A stretch of DNA of 64,000 bases from contig NZ_CP023275.1 of NCBI RefSeq assembly GCF_002309535.1, forward strand, positions 1,364,001-1,428,000. The letters run 5' to 3'. Shown here piece after piece: positions 35,472-43,337 of this stretch. The DNA comes from Sulfurospirillum diekertiae. GTDB lineage: Bacteria > Campylobacterota > Campylobacteria > Campylobacterales > Sulfurospirillaceae. How positions within the stretch are numbered: the first letter of the stretch is position 1; each line of letters starts with the position of its first letter. The notes beneath the pieces are model-generated. The model worked only from the letters and a program-made list of their open reading frames with translations, had not been told where the DNA came from and made no database searches. A program made the translations under genes and the position numbers.

Positions 35472-36916
35472 TGAGCATGGAAACAATGGTTACAAGCATC
35501 ACTCACCTCTGTTTTATATTAGGGCTTAGCTACTATTTTATAACGGCAATGCAGTGGTACAGTTATAGATTAGAGCGCATTTTATTTCACTACAATCGTT
35601 ATGATTGGCACGTGTTCTATTTTTTGGTTCCTTTAGCAGGGTACTACCTTCTAGATGGTTTTGTTCTTTCTTTTTTTGTTGCACTTTTTTTACTCTCTCT
35701 TTTTATATGGCAGAAGAAAATGGACAAAAAACTTGTTTGGACAGCACGAGTCAAGCGATTTTTCCTCTTTTTAGTCTTAGCCACTCTTTTTCAAGATCTT
35801 CTATGTATGGTATTGGTGACATCATGCTTGAAGCTAGGTGTCATTATTCTTTTAATGGCGGCTCAAATAGCAAGTATGTTGTATGAAAAGATGCTTTTTC
35901 TTAGCTTTAAAAAAGAGGCTCAGAAAAAATTGATGGCAAACAGTGCATTAAAAGTAGTTGCTATTACAGCGAGTTATGGTAAAACCAGTATTAAAAACTT
36001 TTTAGCGCAAATTCTCTCTACAAAACTCAATGTCTACAAAACCCCCAGAAGTGTCAATACCATAGGTGGTATTATCAAAGATATTAATGAATCGTTACCT
36101 GAACAATGTGATGTTTATATTGTTGAAGCGGGTGCTCGAGCTCGTGGAGATATTGATGAAATCGCACAACTTGTCAATCCCCACATTGCGGTGGTTGGTT
36201 GTATTGGCGAGCAACATATTGAGTACTTTAAAACATTGGAAAATATCCGCAATACCAAAATGGAACTGCTTCACTCTTTGCGACTTGAAAAAGCTTTTGT
36301 TCATGAAAGTGCTACGATTAAAGGAACAGAAACAATCATCTCTTTTGGAAGTGAACTGAGTGATATTGAAGCAAATTTAAATGGACTCTCTTTTTCTATG
36401 ATGCTAGATGGAGTCAAAGAACATTTTACATGTAAACTTTTGGGTGCTTTTAATGCCATCAATATTGCAGCGGCGATTCATGTTGCACGTACACTGGGGC
36501 TCTCTATTGAAGAGATTAGGTCAGCCGTATCTCATTTAGAAGGGGTTGAACATCGTCTTCAAAAAATTGAAGCGGGTGGAAAGCTCATTATTGATGATAG
36601 TTTTAATGGTAATTTAGAAGGCATGCTAAGTTCCTATGATTTGGTTGCACAGCATCAGGGGCGTAAAGTGATTATTACTCCAGGTATTGTGGAAAGTACC
36701 GAAGAAGCCAATAAGACACTTGCCAAAAAAATTGATGATATATTTGATCTTGTCATCATTACAGGTAAAATAAACGTTACTATTTTACACGATAACATTC
36801 AGAAAGCTCAAAAAATTATCATTTCCGATAAAACGAAACTTCAAGAAACATTATCAGAACAAACATTTGCAGGAGATGTGATACTTTTCTCCAATGATGC
36901 ACCAACTTTTCTCTAA
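35471..36916 (+). CDS. murF: MurF-type Mur ligase with N-terminal membrane segment
   Basis: Adds D-Ala-D-Ala to the UDP-MurNAc-tripeptide. It has 481 residues. Unlike soluble MurF of enteric bacteria, the first ~150 residues contain several hydrophobic helices (for example FYFLVPLAGYYLLDGFVLSFFVALFLLSLFIW), a form also seen in Campylobacter. The ATP-binding loop ITASYGKTSIKNF is near residue 167. Other Mur ligase blocks are EAGARARGDIDEIAQLVNP, GAFNAINIAAAIHVA, HRLQKIEAGGKLIIDDSFNGN. It follows ddl in the same operon. Confidence 0.9.
   Translation: MSMETMVTSITHLCFILGLSYYFITAMQWYSYRLERILFHYNRYDWHVFYFLVPLAGYYLLDGFVLSFFVALFLLSLFIWQKKMDKKLVWTARVKRFFLFLVLATLFQDLLCMVLVTSCLKLGVIILLMAAQIASMLYEKMLFLSFKKEAQKKLMANSALKVVAITASYGKTSIKNFLAQILSTKLNVYKTPRSVNTIGGIIKDINESLPEQCDVYIVEAGARARGDIDEIAQLVNPHIAVVGCIGEQHIEYFKTLENIRNTKMELLHSLRLEKAFVHESATIKGTETIISFGSELSDIEANLNGLSFSMMLDGVKEHFTCKLLGAFNAINIAAAIHVARTLGLSIEEIRSAVSHLEGVEHRLQKIEAGGKLIIDDSFNGNLEGMLSSYDLVAQHQGRKVIITPGIVESTEEANKTLAKKIDDIFDLVIITGKINVTILHDNIQKAQKIIISDKTKLQETLSEQTFAGDVILFSNDAPTFL
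36425..36436. repeat. TTTACATGTAAA palindrome, exact
   Basis: Inside murF, in frame as HFTCKL; the alternative FTCK reading frame. Confidence 0.93.
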
Positions 36917-36987
36917 TAATCGTATCCTTTTTATATTCCTATTATCTGTTGTAAAGTATGATGGGCAATCAATTTAAAAGGAGTGAG

Positions 36988-39096
36988 ATGAAAAGTAAGA
37001 GTTTGTATATCTCATCGCTTGCACCTGCTGCAGGCAGCTTGATCGTAGCGATGGGCATTATGGAACTATTAAAAGGGCGTCTTGGTAAGGTTGCTTTTTT
37101 TAGACCGGTTATTTTAGATGCGAATGAAGTTGATAAAGACATTGATTTCATGCTGGAATATTATGCCCTTAAAATGGACTATAACGCTACTTATGGTTAC
37201 ACTGTTCATGAAGTTGAAAGTTTAATTGCTGAAAATAAATACAATGAAGTTTTGGAAAATCTTATTGATAAATTCAAAATTTTAGAGAGCCAGTATGACT
37301 TTGTACTCATTGAAGGACTTAACCAAGCGAATTTTTCACAAACTCTTGATTTTGATATTAATCTTTCAATCGCTAAAAACTTGAGTAGCCCTTTTATCAG
37401 TGTTCTTAAAGGGAAGCAAAAAAGTGTTAAAGAGGTGTTAGATGAAATATCTATTGAGGCAGAAGCTATTAAAGGTGCTGGATGTCAGCATTTTGCGACC
37501 TTTGTCAATCGTTTAGGTGAACAAGAGGTTCAAGAGCTTAAAGAGCTCAATCGTGCCAAACCAATTCAAAATGTTCCTGTCTATTTTTTACCTGAGGTGC
37601 CAGAGCTTGACACTCCGACTGTTGCTGAGATAAAAAATAAGCTAGGTTGTTCCCATATCTATGGTGAAGAAAAAGATTTACGTAGAGTTGTCAAGCAGAG
37701 TAAAATCGCTGCAATGAAACTTGATAATTTTTTAGAATATATTGAAGATGGTGACTTGGTCATAACTTCAGGCGATAGATCCGATATTATCGTAGGATGT
37801 CTTAGTACCGTATCTTCTAATAATTATCCAAACATATCTGGCATTTTGCTGACTGCAGGGATGATGCCTCATAAATCCATTAACAAGCTTATCGCTGGAT
37901 TTAAAGACCTTTCCATTCCTATTTTAAGTGTCGACAATGGTACCTTTGATACGGCTGTCAATGTCTCCAATGTTCCAGCGACCATTACACCACAAAGTGT
38001 ACGAAAAATTGCATTGGCAATGGGACTTTTCTCTTCAAATGTCAATATTGAAGAAATCGAAAAAAGTATTGATACTGAATCTGCTACGAGTTCTATTACT
38101 CCGATTATGTTTGAATACGCTCTTTTTGAACGCGCAAGGAGAAATCGCAAAAAAATTCTTCTTCCTGAGAGCAATGATGAACGTATTCTTCGTGCAACGG
38201 AGATTTTACTTCGTCGTGATGTAGCTGATATTATTCTTTTAGGCGTTGAAGAAGAAGTACGTCGTAAGAGCGCAACGCTTGGACTTGATATTAGCAAAGC
38301 GACGATCATCGATCCTTTAACATCACCTCTAATGGAAGAGTTTGTCACTTCTTTCTATGAAATGCGCAAAGCAAAAGGCTTGAGCTTAGATGTTGCTCGC
38401 GATAGTATGATGATGAAAAATTATTTTGGAACGATGATGGTTTACCTAGGTTATGCTGATGGTATGGTTTCTGGTGCAATTCATACAACCCAAGAGACAA
38501 TTCGTCCAGCACTGCAAATCATTAAAACCAAACCAGGCATTTCGATTGTTTCGAGTCTTTTCTTTATGTGCTTAGATACAAGAGTCTTAGTTTACGGTGA
38601 TTGTGCCGTCAATCAAGATCCAAATGCTGAAGAGTTGGCACAAATTGCCATTTCTTCTGCCGATACGGCTAAGATATTTGGCATATCTCCAAAAATTGCA
38701 ATGCTCTCGTATTCTACAGGTGATTCAGGTAAAGGTGAAGAGGTCGAAAAAGTGCGTTTAGCCACTAAAATTGTTAAAGAAACACGACCTGATCTTTTGG
38801 TAGAAGGGCCAATTCAATATGACGCTGCAATTGATCCTATTGTTGCTAAAACAAAATTACCAAATAGTAAAGTCGCTGGTGAAGCCACCATCTTTATTTT
38901 TCCAGACCTAAATACAGGTAACAACACCTATAAAGCCGTTCAAAGAAGTTCAGGTGCCGTTGCCATTGGTCCTGTGCTACAAGGACTTCGAAAGCCCGTT
39001 AATGATCTCAGTCGAGGTTGTTTAGTTCCCGATATTGTCAATACCGTTGCCATTACAGCTATTCAAGCACAAACCAATGATGGAGCCAATAAGTGA
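36988..39096 (+). CDS. pta: Phosphate acetyltransferase, long form
   Basis: Interconverts acetyl-CoA and acetyl phosphate. It has 702 residues from ATG 36988, supported by AAAAGGAG upstream; an in-frame ATG 30 bases earlier lacks one. The long form has a BioD-like N-terminal domain (about 1-200), a DRTGG-type regulatory domain (about 210-320) and the catalytic domain (about 370-700: RKKILLPESNDERILRATEIL, SMMMKNYFGTMMVYLGYADGMVSGA, GKGEEVEKVRLAT). ackA overlaps the end, and flgH is near as in Campylobacter. Confidence 0.95.
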   Translation: MKSKSLYISSLAPAAGSLIVAMGIMELLKGRLGKVAFFRPVILDANEVDKDIDFMLEYYALKMDYNATYGYTVHEVESLIAENKYNEVLENLIDKFKILESQYDFVLIEGLNQANFSQTLDFDINLSIAKNLSSPFISVLKGKQKSVKEVLDEISIEAEAIKGAGCQHFATFVNRLGEQEVQELKELNRAKPIQNVPVYFLPEVPELDTPTVAEIKNKLGCSHIYGEEKDLRRVVKQSKIAAMKLDNFLEYIEDGDLVITSGDRSDIIVGCLSTVSSNNYPNISGILLTAGMMPHKSINKLIAGFKDLSIPILSVDNGTFDTAVNVSNVPATITPQSVRKIALAMGLFSSNVNIEEIEKSIDTESATSSITPIMFEYALFERARRNRKKILLPESNDERILRATEILLRRDVADIILLGVEEEVRRKSATLGLDISKATIIDPLTSPLMEEFVTSFYEMRKAKGLSLDVARDSMMMKNYFGTMMVYLGYADGMVSGAIHTTQETIRPALQIIKTKPGISIVSSLFFMCLDTRVLVYGDCAVNQDPNAEELAQIAISSADTAKIFGISPKIAMLSYSTGDSGKGEEVEKVRLATKIVKETRPDLLVEGPIQYDAAIDPIVAKTKLPNSKVAGEATIFIFPDLNTGNNTYKAVQRSSGAVAIGPVLQGLRKPVNDLSRGCLVPDIVNTVAITAIQAQTNDGANK

Positions 39097-40304
39097 AAAT
39101 TTTAGTCTTAAATGCGGGTAGTTCTTCTGTTAAATATCAACTTTTCAATATGGCCAATAATGAGGTTTTGGCCAGTGGCGTGATTGAACAAATTGGTGAA
39201 AAAGAGTCAATGGCTAAAATAAAATATAAAAAATCAGCCGGAGATGAGCAAAAAAGAGAAGAAAAATGCTCTATCCATGACCATGATGCAGCCTTAACAT
39301 GGATGAGTGAGGCATTGATTCAATCAGGCGTTATTCACAACCTTAATGACCTTGATGGCATTGGTCATCGCGTTGTTCAAGGTGGCTCTTCATTTCAAGA
39401 GCCAGCGATGGTTGATGACTATGTGATGTCAGAAATTGAGCGTTTAATTCCACTTGGGCCATTGCATAATCCTGGGCATCTTGCGGGTATGAAGGTTTCG
39501 GTACATCAAAGCCCTAATGTTCCTCAAGTGGCTGTTTTTGACACGGCATTTCATTCAACATTACCTAATTATGCTTACATGTATGCTATTCCTTACAAAT
39601 ACTATGAGGAGTTACGCATTAGACGTTATGGTTTCCATGGAACTTCACACTATTACGTTACTAAAGTAGCTGCGAAGTATTTGAAACAAGATATTAATAC
39701 GCTTAACGCTATTACGCTTCATCTTGGTAATGGTGCAAGTGTTGCTGCGATTGAAAACGGTCAAAGTGTTGATACATCGATGGGCTTAACACCATTAGAA
39801 GGTCTCATTATGGGAACACGAAGTGGTGACCTTGATCCGGCTATTCTTTTCTATTTAGCGCGTAAACGTGGACTTACTCTCGATGAACTGGATAAGATGC
39901 TCAACAAAGAGAGTGGATTAAAAGGTATTTGTGGGAGCAACGATATGCGTGAGATTACGCGTATGGCAGAGGAGGGTGATGAAAGAGCACAGCTTGCCTG
40001 TGACATGTTCAATTATCGCCTTAAAAAATACATTGGTTCTTATTCCGCTGTTCTTGGACGGGTAGACTGTATTATTTTTACAGGAGGTATTGGCGAAAAT
40101 GCAAATGATGTTCGCCTCAAGTCTTGTGAAAAATTAGAGAATTTTGGTATTAAAATCGATCCAATCCTCAATAGCGTTCGATCAAGTGAAATTAGAACGA
40201 TTAGTGCAGATGATAGCAAAGTAAAAGTTTTGGTTATCCCAACCAATGAAGAGCTTGAAATTGCAATAGAAACTTTGGAAATGATCCAAAAGCATCACTC
40301 GTAG
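39093..40304 (+). CDS. ackA: Acetate kinase
   Basis: Interconverts acetyl phosphate plus ADP with acetate plus ATP, 403 residues. Signatures are VLNAGSSSVKYQLF at the N terminus, RRYGFHGTSHYYV, LHLGNGASVAAI, TSMGLTPLEGLIMGTRSGDLDP and the GGIGENA segment near the C terminus. The GTG start overlaps the pta stop by 4 bases. Two copies of the TTTACATGTAAA palindrome follow the stop as an inverted pair. Confidence 0.97.
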   Translation: MKILVLNAGSSSVKYQLFNMANNEVLASGVIEQIGEKESMAKIKYKKSAGDEQKREEKCSIHDHDAALTWMSEALIQSGVIHNLNDLDGIGHRVVQGGSSFQEPAMVDDYVMSEIERLIPLGPLHNPGHLAGMKVSVHQSPNVPQVAVFDTAFHSTLPNYAYMYAIPYKYYEELRIRRYGFHGTSHYYVTKVAAKYLKQDINTLNAITLHLGNGASVAAIENGQSVDTSMGLTPLEGLIMGTRSGDLDPAILFYLARKRGLTLDELDKMLNKESGLKGICGSNDMREITRMAEEGDERAQLACDMFNYRLKKYIGSYSAVLGRVDCIIFTGGIGENANDVRLKSCEKLENFGIKIDPILNSVRSSEIRTISADDSKVKVLVIPTNEELEIAIETLEMIQKHHS

Positions 40305-40311
40305 AATATGT

Positions 40312-40344
40312 GTTTACATGTAAAGATTTTCTTTACATGTAAAC
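40312..40344. terminator. Inverted pair of TTTACATGTAAA palindromes between convergent ackA and the YqeY gene
   Basis: GTTTACATGTAAAG (40312-40325) and CTTTACATGTAAAC (40331-40344) are exact reverse complements separated by 5 bases, giving a 14-bp stem. A T-rich stretch follows on the plus side. It begins 8 bases after the ackA stop and ends 7 bases before the stop of the convergent gene. It contains two exact copies of the repeat, at 40313-40324 and 40332-40343. Confidence 0.85.
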
Positions 40345-40351
40345 CTCTTTT

Positions 40352-40798
40352 TTAGCTCAAAAGTTCTTTCGCAATTGTATTAATACGTTTACCATCAGCG
40401 ACACCTTCGCATTCAGCAAGAACTCCAGACATAATCTTACCAATTTCTTTTAAACTCGTTGCCCCCGTTGCAAGAATATGCTTTTGAATGATAGCTTTAA
40501 GATTCTCATCACTGAGTTGTTGTGGTAAATAACTTTTTAAAATGGTTGCTTCTGCCAACTCTTTTTCATAAAGATCAACTCTTCCTGCATCTTTAAAAGC
40601 AGATAAGGCATCTTCACGTTGCTTGAGTGATTTTTGGATAATCTTTACAATATCAGAATCACTCAGTTCTTTACGTTCATCGACTTCAATTTGTTTAAGC
40701 GCACTCATCAAAAAACGGATGACATCACGTTTAAAAGTATCTTTGGTTTTCATCGCATCTTTTAGATCATCTTGAAGTTTTGATTTGAGTTCTGACAT
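40352..40798 (-). CDS. GatB/YqeY domain protein
   Basis: A 148-residue YqeY-family protein, related to the tRNA-binding tail of the GatB amidotransferase subunit. Family features are SELKSKLQDDLKDAMKTKDTFKRDVIRFLMSALKQIE, QREDALSAFKDAGRVDLYEKELAEATILKSYLPQQL and EIGKIMSGVLAECEGVADGKRINTIAKELL. Function of the stand-alone form is unproven; a link to tRNA amidation is family-based guesswork. It is divergent from flgH. Confidence 0.92.
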   Translation of the reverse strand: MSELKSKLQDDLKDAMKTKDTFKRDVIRFLMSALKQIEVDERKELSDSDIVKIIQKSLKQREDALSAFKDAGRVDLYEKELAEATILKSYLPQQLSDENLKAIIQKHILATGATSLKEIGKIMSGVLAECEGVADGKRINTIAKELLS

Positions 40799-40879
40799 CT
40801 TTTTTCCTTAGAATATAATTTACTTTAGAGGCGAGTATTTTATAGTATAATAGTAAAAAATAGAATAAAATGGAGCCGT

Positions 40880-41587
40880 ATGAGAGTTTTTACATGTAGC
40901 TTTGTAGCCGCTCTTTTTTTGGCAGGCTGCTCTGTACATCCAGCTGATCCAAAAATTAGTATGAAAGCACCTGTATACGTTGATGAAACGCCTTCCAAAG
41001 TGAACGAAGCAATGCCTTCTAATCAAGGTAGCCTTTTTGGACAAGGTGACAACCCTTTATTTGCCGATCTTAAAGCAATGCATGTGAATGATGTTGTCAC
41101 TGTTACTATTACAGAAAAAACAGCACAAACATCTACTGGGAAAAAGGCTTTAACAAAACAGAGCAGTGATTCTCTTGGAGCGGGCATTACCACTGCTGCA
41201 GGTGGTGGTGTTTTAGGTACGGTATCCAAAAATTTAAATGATGTTGGTAATATTGGCTTTACAACAGGATCCAATAACTCTTTTACAGGCAATGGAAGTA
41301 ATACGCGTAATGAAACCTTTAGCACGACTATTTCGGCCCGTGTCATTAAGATTTTAAATAATGGACATTACTTTATTGAGGGTAGTCGCGAATTATTGAT
41401 TAATGGTGAAAAGCAAATTATTCAAGTGAGTGGTGTCATTCGACCTTATGATATTGATAAAAACAACAACATTGATTCAAAATATATTGCAGATGCAAAA
41501 ATTCTTTACAAAACAGAAGGTGATATAGATCAAACAACGACCAAGCCATGGGGTGCTAAATTTATGGAAACCATTTGGCCATTTTAA
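40880..41587 (+). CDS. flgH: Flagellar L-ring protein FlgH
   Basis: Lipoprotein subunit of the outer membrane L-ring of the flagellum, 235 residues. A lipoprotein signal ends in LFLAGC (Cys about 18). The FlgH core follows: GSLFGQGDNPLFADLKAMHVNDVVTVTITEKT, NGHYFIEGSRELLINGEKQIIQVSGVIRP and SKYIADAKILYKTEG. A sigma-70-like TATAGTATAAT precedes it (40841-40851 region) rather than the sigma-54 or sigma-28 site common for flagellar genes. The pta-ackA neighbours agree with the Campylobacter arrangement. Confidence 0.95.
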   Translation: MRVFTCSFVAALFLAGCSVHPADPKISMKAPVYVDETPSKVNEAMPSNQGSLFGQGDNPLFADLKAMHVNDVVTVTITEKTAQTSTGKKALTKQSSDSLGAGITTAAGGGVLGTVSKNLNDVGNIGFTTGSNNSFTGNGSNTRNETFSTTISARVIKILNNGHYFIEGSRELLINGEKQIIQVSGVIRPYDIDKNNNIDSKYIADAKILYKTEGDIDQTTTKPWGAKFMETIWPF

Positions 41588-41611
41588 TGCAATTATACTA
41601 AAGGATATTTT

Positions 41612-42055
41612 TTGGAAAACAGTAACCCACCTAAGTTTATTGAAAGAGACAAAATTTTTAAGGCAAAAGATATTATTGTTGCGCTTAAATATTTTGGTGT
41701 CAGTTTTGATAAGCTTAAAACAAATACACCTAATCGTGCTCGTGCTATCGTTTTAGGGTATAAAGCATGGCGATTAGGATTGAATGAAACACAATTACGT
41801 TCTGTTATTGAACGTAAAATTGATGATAAAGAAATTATTGACATTCTTGAATATAAAGAAAAAAAGAGTATTCGTAGTTGGAGTATTTTTACAAAAATTA
41901 AAGAAGATGACTATAAAATTAAAGTTGAACGTTTGTGGTGTAAAAAGCTAGGGGCACTTTGTTTAATTGCAAAATTGGGGCAAAAAGAGCTCATTGCCTT
42001 AGCATCTGAAAAATTCCAAGATCAATTAGATTGCACCATTCCTAAAGAATTTTAA
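41612..42055 (+). CDS. Protein of unknown function downstream of flgH
   Basis: I do not recognise this 147-residue protein. It starts at TTG 41612 with AAAGGA about 7 bases upstream, 24 bases after the flgH stop, so it is probably co-transcribed. It is basic and mostly helical: IERDKIFKAKDIIVALKYFGVSFDK, then VLGYKAWRLGLNETQLRSVIERK, then VERLWCKKLGALCLIAKLGQKELIALASEKF. No signal peptide or membrane helix. A 28-base palindrome containing the repeat follows its stop. Confidence 0.75.
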   Translation: MENSNPPKFIERDKIFKAKDIIVALKYFGVSFDKLKTNTPNRARAIVLGYKAWRLGLNETQLRSVIERKIDDKEIIDILEYKEKKSIRSWSIFTKIKEDDYKIKVERLWCKKLGALCLIAKLGQKELIALASEKFQDQLDCTIPKEF

Positions 42056-42059
42056 TCAT

Positions 42060-42087
42060 ACTTTGCCTTTACATGTAAAGGCAAAGT
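42060..42087. terminator. 28-base perfect palindrome built on TTTACATGTAAA, between convergent genes
   Basis: The repeat core (exact copy at 42068-42079) is extended by ACTTTGC/GCAAAGT arms to 28 self-complementary bases. It starts 5 bases after one stop codon and ends 8 bases before the opposing one, with T-rich sequence on the right. This is the same design as at 9702-9727 with different outer arms. Confidence 0.8.
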
Positions 42088-42095
42088 TATATTTT

Positions 42096-43337
42096 TTATG
42101 ATTTCACGGCTTTTGCCATATCCCACATAGGCATAAAAATACCTAGAGCCATCAAAAGTACCATTGCAGCAATAAAGCCTAGGAGAATAGGCTCAATATA
42201 ACTAGCGATATTATCAATAATTTGACTAAAACGTGATTTAAAATAGAGCGTTACTTTTTCAAGCATTTTATCGAGCGTTCCACTTTGTTCGCCTGCTTGA
42301 ATCATTTGGATAAGCATCCCTTCAAAAAGCCCTGTATCACGGAATGATTCCGTTAATGAAATACCTCTTTGTACGGAAATTTTAACACTGGAAAGTTTCT
42401 TTTTTAGATGGGTGTTTTCTAGCGTTAATAAAGCTGTATCGAGTGCATCAGCAATAGGAATACCCGCACGAATAAGTTCTGTAAAAACTAGACAAAAACG
42501 GCTCAGTGTTGCATAAAAAATAATATCACCGATGAGATAAACTTTAAGAATATAGATATCAAATTTCTTTTTGAACTCTTCATTATTTTTAAGCAGATAT
42601 TGAAATAATATTATAGTACCTACAATACCTATTAAAAGGTAAAGACCATAATGATTGATAAGGTTTTCCATAAAAAGAAGGATTTTTGTTGGTAAAGGGA
42701 GTTCCGCTTTAAGTTGGGCAAAAATTTCTTTAAATTTTGGAACAACGTAAATCATGAGTATTGAAAAAGCAATCGCAATCGCAATAACCACAGTAATAGG
42801 ATAACGCATCGCTTTTTTAAACTTTTGTCTATTTTCTTCAATTTCTTCAAGGATTTCTGAAAGTTTTTCTAAAGATTCTGCCATATTTCCTGTGCTCTCT
42901 CCCAACTCAACCATAGCAAGAGTCACATCGCCTACTTCATTGCGATATGTCATCAATGATTGAGTAAGGCTAAGTCCAGAGTTTAGATCATCATTGACGC
43001 TGTTAAATATTTCCTTCAGTGTCTTGTCCACGGTTGCATTAGCAACTTCTTTAACACTATCATGAATAGAAATACCTGCATTGGTCATAACACTCAATTG
43101 TCTCATCGCTGCAATAAGGTTTGGCATTTTGATTTTTTTACGAAAAAGAGCATTCACCATTTGATTTTTGAGTTCGCCTAACTGGTCTTCAAGGGGTGCA
43201 GAAGTTTCTTTAATATTTAAGATGACTCCTGGAATTTTTAATTTTGCAATGGCTATTGCATCATTTCGTGTGGGTGATTTGACAACAGTTTTAGTCTTTT
43301 GCCCTTTAAATAGGTAGTTTACTTCAAAGTATTTCAT
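42096..43337 (-). CDS. ctsF: Type II secretion/type IV pilus inner membrane platform protein (CtsF/GspF-like)
   Basis: Polytopic platform protein of the GspF/PilC family, 413 residues, with two copies of the T2SSF domain (about 70-190 and 270-395). Membrane helices are near 165-195 (RYPITVVIAIAIAFSILMIYV), 225-250 and 385-408. Characteristic parts are MRQLSVMTNAGISIHDSV, ALAMVELGESTGNMAESLEKLSE and MIQAGEQSGTLDKMLEKV. It overlaps the ATPase gene by 4 bases. The order F-E-X-P-D-R follows the Campylobacter cts competence genes as I recall them; MshG would be an equally good structural parallel. Confidence 0.88.
   Translation of the reverse strand: MKYFEVNYLFKGQKTKTVVKSPTRNDAIAIAKLKIPGVILNIKETSAPLEDQLGELKNQMVNALFRKKIKMPNLIAAMRQLSVMTNAGISIHDSVKEVANATVDKTLKEIFNSVNDDLNSGLSLTQSLMTYRNEVGDVTLAMVELGESTGNMAESLEKLSEILEEIEENRQKFKKAMRYPITVVIAIAIAFSILMIYVVPKFKEIFAQLKAELPLPTKILLFMENLINHYGLYLLIGIVGTIILFQYLLKNNEEFKKKFDIYILKVYLIGDIIFYATLSRFCLVFTELIRAGIPIADALDTALLTLENTHLKKKLSSVKISVQRGISLTESFRDTGLFEGMLIQMIQAGEQSGTLDKMLEKVTLYFKSRFSQIIDNIASYIEPILLGFIAAMVLLMALGIFMPMWDMAKAVKS

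Noticed and set aside
37869-38348. 159-residue open frame antisense to pta
   Set aside because: Arg/Ser-rich shadow of a strongly conserved coding region.
40799-40879. Sigma-54 or sigma-28 promoter for flgH
   Set aside because: No GG-N10-GC pair or sigma-28 motif was seen; only a sigma-70-like TATAAT is visible.
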